Source: a virus
IMG/VR virus record: IMGVR_UViG_3300027792_000307
Location: 64,866-128,865 of that record
Reading direction: 5' to 3' (one strand)
Length of the DNA stretch: 64,000 nt
In this document: positions 8,755 to 17,996 of the stretch, piece after piece
Numbering within the stretch: the stretch's first letter is position 1
Layout of the letters: every line of letters starts with the position of its first letter
Position numbers and translations under genes: made by a program
The notes under the pieces: generated by a model
Databases searched by the model: none
The model's input: the letters and a program-made list of their open reading frames with translations, nothing else
What the model was told of the DNA's origin: nothing

Positions 8755-9658
8755 TTACATAACAGAGATGAAAGCTAAATATTCTTTATCAGATATTAAA
8801 AAATATAATAGAAAACACGATTTAAATGTTTTAGTTGTAGGAGAAACCATAATTGATGAATATTATTTCGGCCAATCCCTAGGTAAATCAGGTAAAGCTC
8901 CAATAGTGGCCTTTGAGAACAAAACGTTAGATGTGTATGAAGGTGGTGCCAAAGCCATAAGAAATCATTTAGAAGATTTCTGTAATGTAGATATTTTAAC
9001 AGGGGATTATGACGTAATAAAACGGAGATATATAGAGAATAAACAGAAATTATTTGAAACCTATACATATATTAAAAGTGACAGACCCAAAAAGAAAATT
9101 AATATAAAAGACTATGATTTAGTTATAGTAGCAGATTTTGGTAATAAATTCATAGATACTAATTTAAAAAACAAAATAGAAGCAGAAGCTAATTATATAT
9201 GTTTAAATACACAATTAAATGCAGGAAATATGGGTTTGAATACGATAAATAAATATAGTAAATGGAATTATATATGTATAGACCAGACAGAATTGAGATT
9301 GGCAACAAGTAATCAATATAATACCGTGGAAGAAATAATAATAGAAAAATTTAATGGAATTGAAAAAAGTGGAAGACTTGTATCTATAACTGAAAATAAA
9401 AAAGGTAGTGTATTATTTGATGGAATTAATATGATAAAATCCCCATCATTAATCAAAAAATCAAAAATTGTAGATACAACAGGAGCTGGTGATTCCTACT
9501 TTTCTATAACTTCTATTTTATCATATCTCAAGGCACCAAAAGAAATTATTGGTTTTTACGGAAACATTGCAGGAGCCATAGCATGTACTTATATGGGTAA
9601 TAAATACACTATTACAATAGAAAGAATGTTAAAATATATGGAAGATTTATTAAAATGA
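8747..9658 (+). CDS. PfkB-family kinase, HldE/RfaE domain I-like
   Basis: This 303-residue carbohydrate kinase starts VLVVGETIIDEYYFG, ends with the PfkB signature DTTGAGDSYF (GAGD at 246-249, catalytic Asp249), and lacks the nucleotidyltransferase half of bifunctional HldE. In the ADP-heptose pathway this domain phosphorylates the beta anomer at C1, so the operon appears to hold both an alpha-type (GHMP) and a beta-type (PfkB) heptose kinase. Similar stand-alone kinases act on other phosphosugars, so the substrate is not certain. Confidence 0.75.
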   Translation: MNNYITEMKAKYSLSDIKKYNRKHDLNVLVVGETIIDEYYFGQSLGKSGKAPIVAFENKTLDVYEGGAKAIRNHLEDFCNVDILTGDYDVIKRRYIENKQKLFETYTYIKSDRPKKKINIKDYDLVIVADFGNKFIDTNLKNKIEAEANYICLNTQLNAGNMGLNTINKYSKWNYICIDQTELRLATSNQYNTVEEIIIEKFNGIEKSGRLVSITENKKGSVLFDGINMIKSPSLIKKSKIVDTTGAGDSYFSITSILSYLKAPKEIIGFYGNIAGAIACTYMGNKYTITIERMLKYMEDLLK

Positions 9659-10500
9659 CTTCAGTAATATTTACAGGTCTAGAAAATAGACAAAAACCAT
9701 TTGGATTTGGGGATTTTGCTAATTATATATTACTATGTAATTGTAGAGCTAAGGAACTGAATTGTAATAAAATAGGAGCTGTTTTTCCTATTTTAGCTGG
9801 GGAATTTAAAAATGAAAGTAATAGAGAAGTTCAGAAGATAGATAATATTAATATAGAATTTATTAGAATAAAAGATTTAGAAAAAAGAAGAACAGAGTTT
9901 GATATAGAGGATGTAGTTTATTACCCCAAAAAACAAATTATTTCTATATATAATTATTTAAATTATTATTATCTTACATATAAAAAATACGAGGTATTTG
10001 ATAATATAAAAGATAATATAGGAAAAAATTATATTCTATTCCATTATAGATTTAATAATAATAATAAAAATAGAAATGCATCAATACAAGAACTTAATAT
10101 ATTACTTAATTATTGTAAAGAGCTACTCGGGGATAAATGTGAATATTGGAAAACCGGGGAGGTATGCACATTAGATAATAAATTTGATAATGTTATAGAT
10201 ATCTCATACGATAATATTAATTTAATTAATAATCTGGTAAGAAATAGCTCCTTCATAATAGCAAGTTCATCTGGTGTGTTTCCTTATGCACAATTATATA
10301 ATAATGCACCTTTTTTCGTCTTTAGTTGTGGGTACCCAGATCCATATCATCATTTCAACGATTGTTCAAAGATTCCTCTGGATTATGGGGAAAGGTCATT
10401 ACAGTTTATGGGAGAGAAATTTTATGGCAAGTTTATTAAAGGAGAGTTACCAAAACTCGAGGAAGTTAAAAATATGTTTATCAAAGAGGGATTATGTTAA
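9655..10500 (+). CDS. GT-B-like glycosyltransferase, paralogue 1 of 3
   Basis: The 281-residue protein shares its layout with the products at 20652 and 26900: an N-terminal GFGDFANYILLCNCRAKEL, a central FHYRFNNN followed by NRNAS, and a late SSSGVFPYAQLYNNAP. These positions fit a GT-B fold such as GT9 heptosyltransferases or an O-fucosyltransferase-like enzyme, but I cannot place it in a named family. It follows the heptose-kinase-like gene, which makes heptosyl transfer an attractive but unproved role. Confidence 0.55.
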   Translation: MTSVIFTGLENRQKPFGFGDFANYILLCNCRAKELNCNKIGAVFPILAGEFKNESNREVQKIDNINIEFIRIKDLEKRRTEFDIEDVVYYPKKQIISIYNYLNYYYLTYKKYEVFDNIKDNIGKNYILFHYRFNNNNKNRNASIQELNILLNYCKELLGDKCEYWKTGEVCTLDNKFDNVIDISYDNINLINNLVRNSSFIIASSSGVFPYAQLYNNAPFFVFSCGYPDPYHHFNDCSKIPLDYGERSLQFMGEKFYGKFIKGELPKLEEVKNMFIKEGLC

Positions 10501-11078
10501 CCAAGGAAGAATTAATAGAATTTGAAAAGGAAGTATCTATTTTATTTGAAAATAAGGAAATAATGGCTCCAATTCATCTATCTGGTGGAAATGAGGAAGA
10601 ACTAATAAATATTTTTAAAAGAATTAATAAAGAAGATTGGGTATTTTGTACCCATAGAAATCACTATCATGCACTATTAAAGGGATTCGATAAGAAACAA
10701 CTATTAGATATTATATTATTGGGAGAAAGTATGCATATATACAGTAATAAGTTAAACTTCTTCACATCTTCTATTGTTGGAGGAGTTTTACCTATAGCGT
10801 TGGGTGTTTCAATTTCTATAAAGAGAAAGAAGGAAAATAAGAAAGTCTATGTCTTTATAGGAGATATGGCTTCTGAAATGGGAATCTTTCATGAATGTAA
10901 AAAATATGCATGTAGGAATGACCTACCAATAGAATTTATAATAGAAGATAATGGATTAGCGGTTGATACCCCAACACAGGAAACTTGGGGGACTTGTAAA
11001 GATAACAATAAAGTTTATAGATATTCATATAAAAGAGTTTGGCCTCATGCCGGATGTGGGAAGTGGATAAGGTTTTAA
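10494..11078 (+). CDS. TPP enzyme, E1-alpha-like cofactor-binding half
   Basis: The 194-residue product matches only the TPP-diphosphate domain of E1-alpha/transketolase-type enzymes: HRNHYHALLKG near 55-64, GGVLPIALG, then FIGDMASEMG (GDM at 123-125 in place of the usual GDG) and Asn153 in the EDNG of the metal site. It is much shorter than PDH E1-alpha (about 350 residues). The next gene supplies the partner pyrimidine domain, so together they form a minimal heterodimeric enzyme. GAGGG lies 7 bases before the ATG. Confidence 0.78.
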   Translation: MLTKEELIEFEKEVSILFENKEIMAPIHLSGGNEEELINIFKRINKEDWVFCTHRNHYHALLKGFDKKQLLDIILLGESMHIYSNKLNFFTSSIVGGVLPIALGVSISIKRKKENKKVYVFIGDMASEMGIFHECKKYACRNDLPIEFIIEDNGLAVDTPTQETWGTCKDNNKVYRYSYKRVWPHAGCGKWIRF

Positions 11079-11079
11079 T

Positions 11080-11616
11080 ATGAAATACAAAGAAGTTGTG
11101 ATTAAGTCTATGGAATATTTAGCAGATCAAGAAAACACTATATTTCTAGGTCAAAATATTAGATATGGAAGTCAAATGTACGAGACACTTTTAACAATTC
11201 CAGATTATAAAAAGATAGAAATGCCAATAGCAGAAGATATGCAAATGGGTATAGCTATAGGTCTCGCCTTAAATGGATATTTACCTATTTGTATATATGA
11301 AAGGATGGATTTCCTCATTTTAGCTATAAATCAACTAGTGAATCATCTTGACAAAGCCAGGAAGATGTCTAGAGGGGAATTCGACCCTAAAGTTATTATT
11401 AGAACTATAATAGGGTCTAAAGAGCCACTTTATCCTGGTTTGCAACATTCACAAGATCACACAGATATGCTTAAGGCCTGTTTAACGAATATTGATATTA
11501 TAAAATTAGAAAAGACATCTAATATATTTAATGAATATCAAAAAGCTGTAAAATCGAATAAATCTACTATAATAATAGAAACTAAAGATTTATATAATTT
11601 AGAGGTAATATTTTGA
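11080..11616 (+). CDS. TPP enzyme, E1-beta-like pyrimidine-binding half
   Basis: The 178-residue product is the partner of the preceding gene. It carries the cofactor-activating glutamate in MPIAEDMQMGIAIG (Glu52) and the E1-beta-like segments GLALNGYLPICIYERMDF and LQHSQDHTDM. The C-terminal transketolase-C domain of normal E1-beta (about 320 residues) is missing. Two-subunit PDH-like enzymes of this type add two-carbon branches to nucleotide sugars in some antibiotic pathways (AviB1/AviB2 in avilamycin), which is a possible role here. Confidence 0.75.
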   Translation: MKYKEVVIKSMEYLADQENTIFLGQNIRYGSQMYETLLTIPDYKKIEMPIAEDMQMGIAIGLALNGYLPICIYERMDFLILAINQLVNHLDKARKMSRGEFDPKVIIRTIIGSKEPLYPGLQHSQDHTDMLKACLTNIDIIKLEKTSNIFNEYQKAVKSNKSTIIIETKDLYNLEVIF

Positions 11617-12629
11617 TACAGGATAAATATGGTATTGATAACCACAAATTAATTTATCATCCATGTAAAGTAAGCGATTGGCTAAATGGAGAAGATATAT
11701 ATCCAATTTTAATAAATGTGTGTCCAATAGGTAAATGTAACCATAGATGTATATTCTGTTCTTATAACTATACTGGGTATAATAGGGATACATTAGATAC
11801 TAAGAAATTTAAAAATACTTTAGACGAACTTTCAAATTTAGGAATTAAAGCAGTAAACTATAATAATGAAGGAGAACCTTTATTACACCCAAATATAGCA
11901 GAAATTGTGAAATATACAAGAAAAGTAGGAATAGATGTATCTATAGAAACAAATGGTGTATTATTAAATAAAAATTTACAGGAAACCCTTACAAATAATC
12001 TATCTTATATAAAAATAAGTGTAGATGCTGGAACTCCAGAAACACATTATAAATTACATAGAGGTAAAAAGGAGGACTTTAATATAGTTATACAAAATAT
12101 AAAGGACGTTTGCAAAATAAAAAGGGACTGCGTTGTAGGGATACAGATGCTATTATTAAAAGAAAATGAAGACGAAATACAAACTTTATTAAATGTATTA
12201 GATGGTGTTGATTATGATTGGTTTGCTATAAAACCTTTTTCAGTTAATCCTTATCAAGATTATCATCTTGTGAAACCAGGGGATTTAGAAAAGGCAAAAA
12301 AAATACCAGGAGTTATAGTTAGAGAATACGGGTTTGAAAGAGAAAAACTTCTATCAACTAAAGGAAAAGATTACGATATATGTTATGGTATAAATTTCTT
12401 TTCTAATATAGATTGTAATGGAGATGTTACAATTTGTAATGCTCTTGTAGGGTCAAAGAAATTTATTATTGGAAATATATATGAAAATTCTTTTGAATCT
12501 ATTTGGAAAAATAGGAGAATAAAAGAACAAAAAACAGATGTTTGCAGTCACTATTCTTGTAGACTAGATAAACAGAATGTATATTTATGGAAATTAAAAA
12601 ATCCACATAAACACGTGAACTTCATATGA
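11613..12629 (+). CDS. Radical SAM protein, WH-DR family member 1
   Basis: The 338-residue protein has the cluster motif C-x3-C-x2-C at Cys42/46/49 (CNHRCIFC) after a conserved leader (LIYHPCKVSDWLNGE), and a C-terminal cysteine-bearing region (DCNGDVTICNA, then CSHYSC) ending with H-x-NFI, like SPASM/twitch auxiliary-cluster domains. It is a close relative of the genes at 13821 and 18591. Start codon is TTG, supported by GAGGT 7 bases upstream, overlapping the preceding TGA. The reaction is unknown; a sugar intermediate is a reasonable substrate guess. Confidence 0.8.
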   Translation: MIQDKYGIDNHKLIYHPCKVSDWLNGEDIYPILINVCPIGKCNHRCIFCSYNYTGYNRDTLDTKKFKNTLDELSNLGIKAVNYNNEGEPLLHPNIAEIVKYTRKVGIDVSIETNGVLLNKNLQETLTNNLSYIKISVDAGTPETHYKLHRGKKEDFNIVIQNIKDVCKIKRDCVVGIQMLLLKENEDEIQTLLNVLDGVDYDWFAIKPFSVNPYQDYHLVKPGDLEKAKKIPGVIVREYGFEREKLLSTKGKDYDICYGINFFSNIDCNGDVTICNALVGSKKFIIGNIYENSFESIWKNRRIKEQKTDVCSHYSCRLDKQNVYLWKLKNPHKHVNFI

Positions 12630-13360
12630 ATTCTAAAGATATGAGAATTAAGATATTAAATACTATAATGGAGGAAGGAGAGGGACATTTGGGGGGATCG
12701 CTATCTTGTATAGATATCCTTATAGTATTATATGATAATATATTAACCAAAGAAGATGTATTTATATTAAGTAAGGGACACGCATATACAGCTTTGTATT
12801 GTGTACTAAAGGAGAAGGGATTTAATCCAAAAAAGGGAGCTCATCCAGATATAGATACAGAAAATGGTATCTATTGTACGACTGGAAGTTTGGGTCACGG
12901 TTTACCAGTTGGAATAGGTGTGGCTCTTTCTAAAAAATTAAAGGGGGAACCTGGTAAAGTATATGTATTAATTAGCGATGGGGAATTGGAAGAAGGTACC
13001 ACATGGGAGTCTTTATTAATCTCTTCTAAATATAAACTAGATAATTTGGTAATAGTAATAGACTATAATAAATTCCAAGCTATGGAATGCATAGAAGAGA
13101 TAACAAGTATAGCTAATATAAAAGATTTATATAAAAAGTTAGATTCCTTTATAAATAATGTATTCTGTGTGGATGGACACAACATTAAAGATTTAATAGA
13201 TATATTCAATATAAATAACAAGACTAATAAACCTTTAGTAATAATATCAAATACTATTAAATGCAATGGTATTTCCTTTATGATAGATAACCCAGAGTGG
13301 CATGGAAAGGTCCCAAATAAAGAAGAATATGAAAAAGCTTTAAAGGAGATATCTATATGA
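12626..13360 (+). CDS. Transketolase, N-terminal subunit
   Basis: The 244-residue protein matches the TPP-binding half of transketolase: His21 (GEGHLGGS), SKGHAYTALY with His52, GSLGHGLPVGIG with His91, then ISDGELEEGTTWES (117-130) and Asn148 for the metal. Transketolase moves two-carbon ketol units and makes sedoheptulose 7-phosphate, the substrate of GmhA. Split transketolases are common in archaea and several bacteria. The catalytic residues look complete, so activity with the next gene product is likely. Confidence 0.85.
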   Translation: MNSKDMRIKILNTIMEEGEGHLGGSLSCIDILIVLYDNILTKEDVFILSKGHAYTALYCVLKEKGFNPKKGAHPDIDTENGIYCTTGSLGHGLPVGIGVALSKKLKGEPGKVYVLISDGELEEGTTWESLLISSKYKLDNLVIVIDYNKFQAMECIEEITSIANIKDLYKKLDSFINNVFCVDGHNIKDLIDIFNINNKTNKPLVIISNTIKCNGISFMIDNPEWHGKVPNKEEYEKALKEISI

Positions 13361-13824
13361 GAAAATTCTTTGGAGATTGGTTAATAGAAAGAGTAAAGGA
13401 AGACCAAACTATATATCTTATAGTAGGAGACACCGGTTATAAGTCATTTGATAATTTTAAACGCTTATATCCAGATAGATATATTAATATAGGAATATGT
13501 GAACAATCTATGATTAGTATAGCAGCTGGTATGGCATTAAATGGATTAAAGCCTTATGTATATACAATAACACCATTTTTAATAGAAAGGGCTCTAGAAC
13601 AAATAAAAATAGATATAAATTTAAATAATGCCAACGTTAAATTAATTGGATTTGATGATTACCCAACACAAGGACCTACACATAAATGTGCAGATGATCA
13701 TATAGTAAAAATGTTTAGTAATATTAAGTGTTTTTATCCAATGGATATAAATCAATTAAAAAATTCACTAGATAAAACCTACAACAACAAAAAACCAACT
13801 TTTATAAATATGAGGAAAATATGA
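13357..13824 (+). CDS. Transketolase, C-terminal subunit (shortened)
   Basis: The 155-residue product is the pyrimidine-binding half, with the catalytic glutamate in INIGICEQSM (Glu49), AAGMALNGLKPYVYT and GPTHKCADD (106-114). The C-terminal transketolase-C domain present in normal C subunits (about 310 residues) is absent, as in the E1-beta-like gene at 11080. The end is coupled to the next gene by an ATGA, so this looks like a compact design rather than a frameshift. Confidence 0.82.
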   Translation: MRKFFGDWLIERVKEDQTIYLIVGDTGYKSFDNFKRLYPDRYINIGICEQSMISIAAGMALNGLKPYVYTITPFLIERALEQIKIDINLNNANVKLIGFDDYPTQGPTHKCADDHIVKMFSNIKCFYPMDINQLKNSLDKTYNNKKPTFINMRKI

Positions 13825-14894
13825 ACGATATATATAAGATGAGAGGAAATAAATTATTATGGCATTTAGATAGACTTAACGATTGGAATAAAGGAAAAAG
13901 AATTGTACCAATAGAAATTATGATTTCTTTAACAAATGGATGTAATTCTAGGTGTAAATTCTGCTATGGAAAATTTATGGGGCAAAAATCAGAATTCTTA
14001 AGACAGGATATGAATATAACTGATATATATAGACTAATTGATGACTGTAAGGAATTAGGAGTTAAAAGTATTGTCTTGATGGGGAATGGAGAGAACACCC
14101 TACACAAGAAATTCTACGAAATCGTAAAATACATAAAAGATTCTGGTCTTGATATAGGAATGGCTACAAATGGAATATTAATAAAAGATAAGAATATGAA
14201 AACCATTTTAGATTGTTTTACCTGGGTAAGAATAAGTGTTTGTGCATCAAATAGAGAATTATATAAGAAAATTCATGGAGTTGATAAATTTGATTTAGTT
14301 ATTGAAAATATCTCCAAGTTAATTAAATTGAAAAAAGATAAAAATTATAAAACTACCATTGGAATACAAATGGTAGTTATAAATGAAAATAAGGAAAATA
14401 TCTATAATACCGCTTCATTATCAAAGAAACTTGGTGTAGATTACTTTGTAGCTAAACCAAGTGCAGACACACCAAATAGGGATATGAAAGTTGATTATTC
14501 TATTTATAGAGGTATAGACGACCAAATTAAAATGAGTTATACACTACAAGATGAAACTTTTGATGTTGTAATAAAAGAAGAAAAATTTAAACTAGAAGGA
14601 AAACACGATTATAAATGCTGCTTAGCAACCCCTTTTTCCATTTCTATAGATACAAATGGGGACGTAGTACCATGTGGGCATCTACTTGGTTATAGAAAAG
14701 AAGAATTTGTTATGGGTAATATAAGAACAGAATCATTTAAAGATATTTTAAATAGTGACAAATATAAAAAAGTCCAAGAAAAAGTAAAAACATTAGATGT
14801 TAATAAAGAATGTGAAACTAATTGTAGACACTATTATATGAATGTATTTTTAAATGGATTGAAAGAGAAACCGAGGCACGAGAATTTCGTATGA
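13821..14894 (+). CDS. Radical SAM protein, WH-DR family member 2
   Basis: The 357-residue protein begins KLLWHLDRLNDWNKGKRIVP, then binds the radical SAM cluster with Cys41/45/48 (CNSRCKFC). GNGENTLHKKF and IGMATNGIL follow the typical barrel pattern, and the C-terminal part has CCLATPFSISIDTNGDVVPC, CETNC and the terminal PRHENFV, suggesting an auxiliary cluster. It directly follows the transketolase pair, as member 1 follows the E1-like pair. The start is an ATG in ATGA overlap. Substrate unknown. Confidence 0.82.
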   Translation: MNDIYKMRGNKLLWHLDRLNDWNKGKRIVPIEIMISLTNGCNSRCKFCYGKFMGQKSEFLRQDMNITDIYRLIDDCKELGVKSIVLMGNGENTLHKKFYEIVKYIKDSGLDIGMATNGILIKDKNMKTILDCFTWVRISVCASNRELYKKIHGVDKFDLVIENISKLIKLKKDKNYKTTIGIQMVVINENKENIYNTASLSKKLGVDYFVAKPSADTPNRDMKVDYSIYRGIDDQIKMSYTLQDETFDVVIKEEKFKLEGKHDYKCCLATPFSISIDTNGDVVPCGHLLGYRKEEFVMGNIRTESFKDILNSDKYKKVQEKVKTLDVNKECETNCRHYYMNVFLNGLKEKPRHENFV

Positions 14895-15727
14895 TTGTAA
14901 TTATAGGTGGAACCGGGATGGTAGGTTCGGGTATAGTTAGATATATGATAGAAAAGTCTATAGATTATGTTTCATTTAATTCTAAAACTATAGATTCAAA
15001 TGACTATAAGATTCTATCTAATAAAATAAAGCAACTAAAACCAGAACTTATAATAAATTGTATAGGAGGAATGACATCTAGAGCCTGTGCAACAGATAAA
15101 GAGGGTGCACATAAATTGTTCTTATATCCATCGATAAATATAATAAATGTTTGTAGAGAATTGGATATACCCTTATTACATATTAGTAGTTCTAGTGTTT
15201 TTGATGGAAAAGAAGGTTTTTATACAGAATATGATATACCAAATCCTATTACATTATATGGTAGATTAAAGTATATAGAGGAGCTCCTTATATTAGTATC
15301 ACTAGAAAAATATTATATAGTTAGATTACCAATGACTTACGGGAAACACACAAGTAGCCGGAGTGATATAATAGAAAAACTATTAGATATATATAATAAT
15401 TCAGAACAAAAATTATCCCTAACAATAGATAGATTAGAAACTCCCTCATTTAATAAAGACATTGGAATGGGGATTATTGATGTTTATTTAGAAAATTACC
15501 CTTACGGTGTATATCATGTATCTAATAGTGGATATACCAATTATTTAAACTTCTTTAAAGAAATATGTAGAATTAAAGATATAAAATTTGATAGAAGCAA
15601 AATAAATCTTATAAATGAAACAGGAATGCAAAGTTGCTCTCCTTTGAAGTCTATTATTATATCTGAAAAGCTACCAGAAAAGAGGAATTGGTTAAAAGCT
15701 TTGGAGGAATATCTAAATGAAAATTAG
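14891..15727 (+). CDS. RmlD-like NAD(P)-dependent sugar reductase
   Basis: This 278-residue SDR has the cofactor loop IGGTGMVGSG at 5-14, SSSSVFDG around 99-106 and the pair Tyr123/Lys127 (YGRLK), matching dTDP-4-dehydrorhamnose reductase-type enzymes that reduce a 4-keto nucleotide sugar. No second domain is present. In context it could reduce a keto sugar formed by the epimerase/dehydratase genes. The neighbouring C-methyltransferase also commonly works on 4-keto sugars. Confidence 0.78.
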   Translation: MIVIIGGTGMVGSGIVRYMIEKSIDYVSFNSKTIDSNDYKILSNKIKQLKPELIINCIGGMTSRACATDKEGAHKLFLYPSINIINVCRELDIPLLHISSSSVFDGKEGFYTEYDIPNPITLYGRLKYIEELLILVSLEKYYIVRLPMTYGKHTSSRSDIIEKLLDIYNNSEQKLSLTIDRLETPSFNKDIGMGIIDVYLENYPYGVYHVSNSGYTNYLNFFKEICRIKDIKFDRSKINLINETGMQSCSPLKSIIISEKLPEKRNWLKALEEYLNEN

Positions 15728-16844
15728 AAAGAATTGTTGTATATGTGGGAAAAAAATAAAAAGTTTAATAAAATTAGATAATTACCCTCTAACAGAAGGT
15801 TTTTCAGATAAATATATAAGCCCCAAAAAACTAAAATTTAATCAAGAATTCCAATATTGTGATAGTTGCGAACACGGACAATTATCAAATATTTTAGATA
15901 ACGATATTCTATATAATAAGTATACGTTTAGGACAGGGGATAGCTATTCAAAATACTCTAATAATAATCTAAAGGGATTTATTAAAAGTTATAATAGAAC
16001 TTGTATAACTAATATTATTGATATAGGTTGTAATGATGGATATTTATTGAAGAATTTAATAAAAGATTTTGATAGATTAGTTGGGATAGATCCTATGCAA
16101 GAAAATAAAAGTGAAGGCGGGATCGAGTATATTAAGGGATGTATAGAAGATACAGATATAGATTTAAGTGATTTTATAGTAACTAGTCATCATGTAATAG
16201 AACATCTAGAGGACCCCAAAAAATTTATAAAGAATATATTAGATAAAAGCAATGAAAATACTATTATTATTTTTTCCTTTCCATCTTTGGAGGGTTTAAT
16301 TAATAACATTAGATTTGATGCAATATTTCATCATCACCTAAATTATTTTTCCATATTTTCTATTTGCAAGTTATTAGATAGTTTAAATGTAGAAATTATA
16401 GATATAAAATATACATTTGATTATTATGGATGTATAACTGTTGTATTTAAGAAGAATAACAACAAGAATATCAAATTAACCAAACTTCTTTCTTCGGAAT
16501 ATATATTAAAACAGTATAGAGTATTTAAAAAATATATGGAATTAAACAAAGAATATATAAATACGCATGCAGATATATATTGTTACGGAGCAACATTTCA
16601 ATTCCCAATATTAAAATATTATATTTCTAATATTGAAAAATGTTTAGGTATAATAGACGATTCTAAAAATAAAGAAAATATGTATCCATTAGGTATAAAT
16701 CTTAAAATTGTAGGTATAGGAGACATTATAGGATTTGAAAGTGTAAATATATTGGTTACAGCAAACAATTTTTCTAAAAATATAGTTTTTAAAAGTTTTT
16801 TTAAGAGACCATTATCAATACATCTATTATTTGGTGATGTATAA
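15717..16844 (+). CDS. Sugar C-methyltransferase (NovU/TylCIII-like)
   Basis: The 375-residue protein has three expected parts: a zinc-binding N-terminal domain (Cys7/Cys10, then YCDSCEHGQL with Cys48/Cys51), a SAM-binding core with IIDIGCNDGYLL at about 100-111 and SHHVIEHLEDP, and a C-terminal domain with IYCYGATFQFP and a conserved ILVTANNF. This is the layout of C-methyltransferases that branch 4-keto nucleotide sugars. Full length. Strong context with the RmlD-like reductase upstream. Confidence 0.83.
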   Translation: MKIRKNCCICGKKIKSLIKLDNYPLTEGFSDKYISPKKLKFNQEFQYCDSCEHGQLSNILDNDILYNKYTFRTGDSYSKYSNNNLKGFIKSYNRTCITNIIDIGCNDGYLLKNLIKDFDRLVGIDPMQENKSEGGIEYIKGCIEDTDIDLSDFIVTSHHVIEHLEDPKKFIKNILDKSNENTIIIFSFPSLEGLINNIRFDAIFHHHLNYFSIFSICKLLDSLNVEIIDIKYTFDYYGCITVVFKKNNNKNIKLTKLLSSEYILKQYRVFKKYMELNKEYINTHADIYCYGATFQFPILKYYISNIEKCLGIIDDSKNKENMYPLGINLKIVGIGDIIGFESVNILVTANNFSKNIVFKSFFKRPLSIHLLFGDV

Positions 16845-17359
16845 TGTCTGATTCACATGATCTAAGAAGTTCTTTAACACAATTTAATACATCGTATGGA
16901 AAAGATCTCTTAATAGGATTAGAAATAGGTGTTGCCTATGGTTACCATGCAAAATCTATTTTGGATTCAATGAATATTGAAAAATTATATTTAGTGGACC
17001 CATTCAAACAATATTGTGGATATACAGATTATATACCACAAGATATATACAAACAGTGTTGTAATAATCTAAATAGTTATAAGGATAAAATTTATATTTT
17101 AAAATTTACATCTAGGGAAGCCGCAAAAAAATTAGAAAACATAAAGTTTGATTTTATATATATTGATGGAAACCATAGATATGAATTTGTAAAAGGCGAT
17201 ATAGAGTTATGGTATAACAAAGTAAAAGTAAATGGTATGTTGTGTGGTCATGACTTCAATAATATGGGAGTCTTTAAGGCTGTTACAGAATATTCAAATA
17301 AACATAATATTATATGTCATACTTTGAAAGATGATTGGTGGTTTATTAAAAATGAGTGA
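16844..17359 (+). CDS. Class I SAM methyltransferase (Methyltransf_24-like)
   Basis: The 171-residue protein has GLEIGVAYGYHAKS for SAM binding (25-38), LYLVDPFKQY, and FIYIDGNHRYEFVKGD with the metal-site-like Asp/His. It then has GMLCGHDF. These fit Methyltransf_24/CmcI-related enzymes, many of which O-methylate sugars. Start overlaps the preceding TAA by its A. One of three consecutive methyltransferases, so several glycan hydroxyls may be capped. Confidence 0.78.
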   Translation: MSDSHDLRSSLTQFNTSYGKDLLIGLEIGVAYGYHAKSILDSMNIEKLYLVDPFKQYCGYTDYIPQDIYKQCCNNLNSYKDKIYILKFTSREAAKKLENIKFDFIYIDGNHRYEFVKGDIELWYNKVKVNGMLCGHDFNNMGVFKAVTEYSNKHNIICHTLKDDWWFIKNE

Positions 17360-17996
17360 AATTAATCTATTGGAAGAATACCCAAAATTAAATAGAGATA
17401 CAAAAACTAGAGCAGATAATAGAACAGAAGAAATAATTAAGTTAGCTAAAAAATTTAATTGGGAATACTTTGACAAAAAGGGAATATGTTATGGAGGATA
17501 TTATTATGATGGGAGATGGATACCTATAGCAGATAAATTTATAAAACATTATAAACTTAAACCTGGCAATAAAATATTAGATATAGGATCTGCAAAGGGA
17601 TATTTAGTATACGATTTAAGGAATAAAGGAATGGATGCATATGGACTAGAGATATCGGAATATGCCATAGATTGTGCACCTTCACAAATACAGAGATATA
17701 TGATATATGGTAATGCAAAGCATATGCCTATGTTTAAAGATAGAGAATTTGATTTAGTTATTAGTATTAATACTATACATAACTTACCAGAAAAAGATTG
17801 TAGGGATTCATTAAGAGAGATACAAAGAATAGGAAAAAATTCATTTATAACAGTAGATTCCTATAGAACAGCAGAAGAGAAAAAGAGAATGTTTGAATGG
17901 AACTTGACAGCTGAAACTGTAAAGAGTACAGAAGATTGGAAGATAATGTTCGATGAAGAGGGATATAAGGGGGATTTTTATTGGTTTATACCATAG
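17352..17996 (+). CDS. Class I SAM methyltransferase (Methyltransf_11-like)
   Basis: With the ATG at 17352 (overlapping the preceding TGA in ATGAGTGA) the product is 214 residues. An in-frame ATG at 17331 lies deep inside the upstream gene and is unlikely. SAM motif I is ILDIGSAKGYLVYDL (75-89), and DLVISINTIHNLPE gives the post-II motif. Substrate unknown; probable glycan or small-molecule methylation. Confidence 0.8.
   Translation: MSEINLLEEYPKLNRDTKTRADNRTEEIIKLAKKFNWEYFDKKGICYGGYYYDGRWIPIADKFIKHYKLKPGNKILDIGSAKGYLVYDLRNKGMDAYGLEISEYAIDCAPSQIQRYMIYGNAKHMPMFKDREFDLVISINTIHNLPEKDCRDSLREIQRIGKNSFITVDSYRTAEEKKRMFEWNLTAETVKSTEDWKIMFDEEGYKGDFYWFIP

Noticed and set aside
10274-10525. 83-residue plus-strand frame overlapping the GT-B gene end
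   Set aside because: It lies inside two real genes in another frame, has poor composition and no ribosome site.
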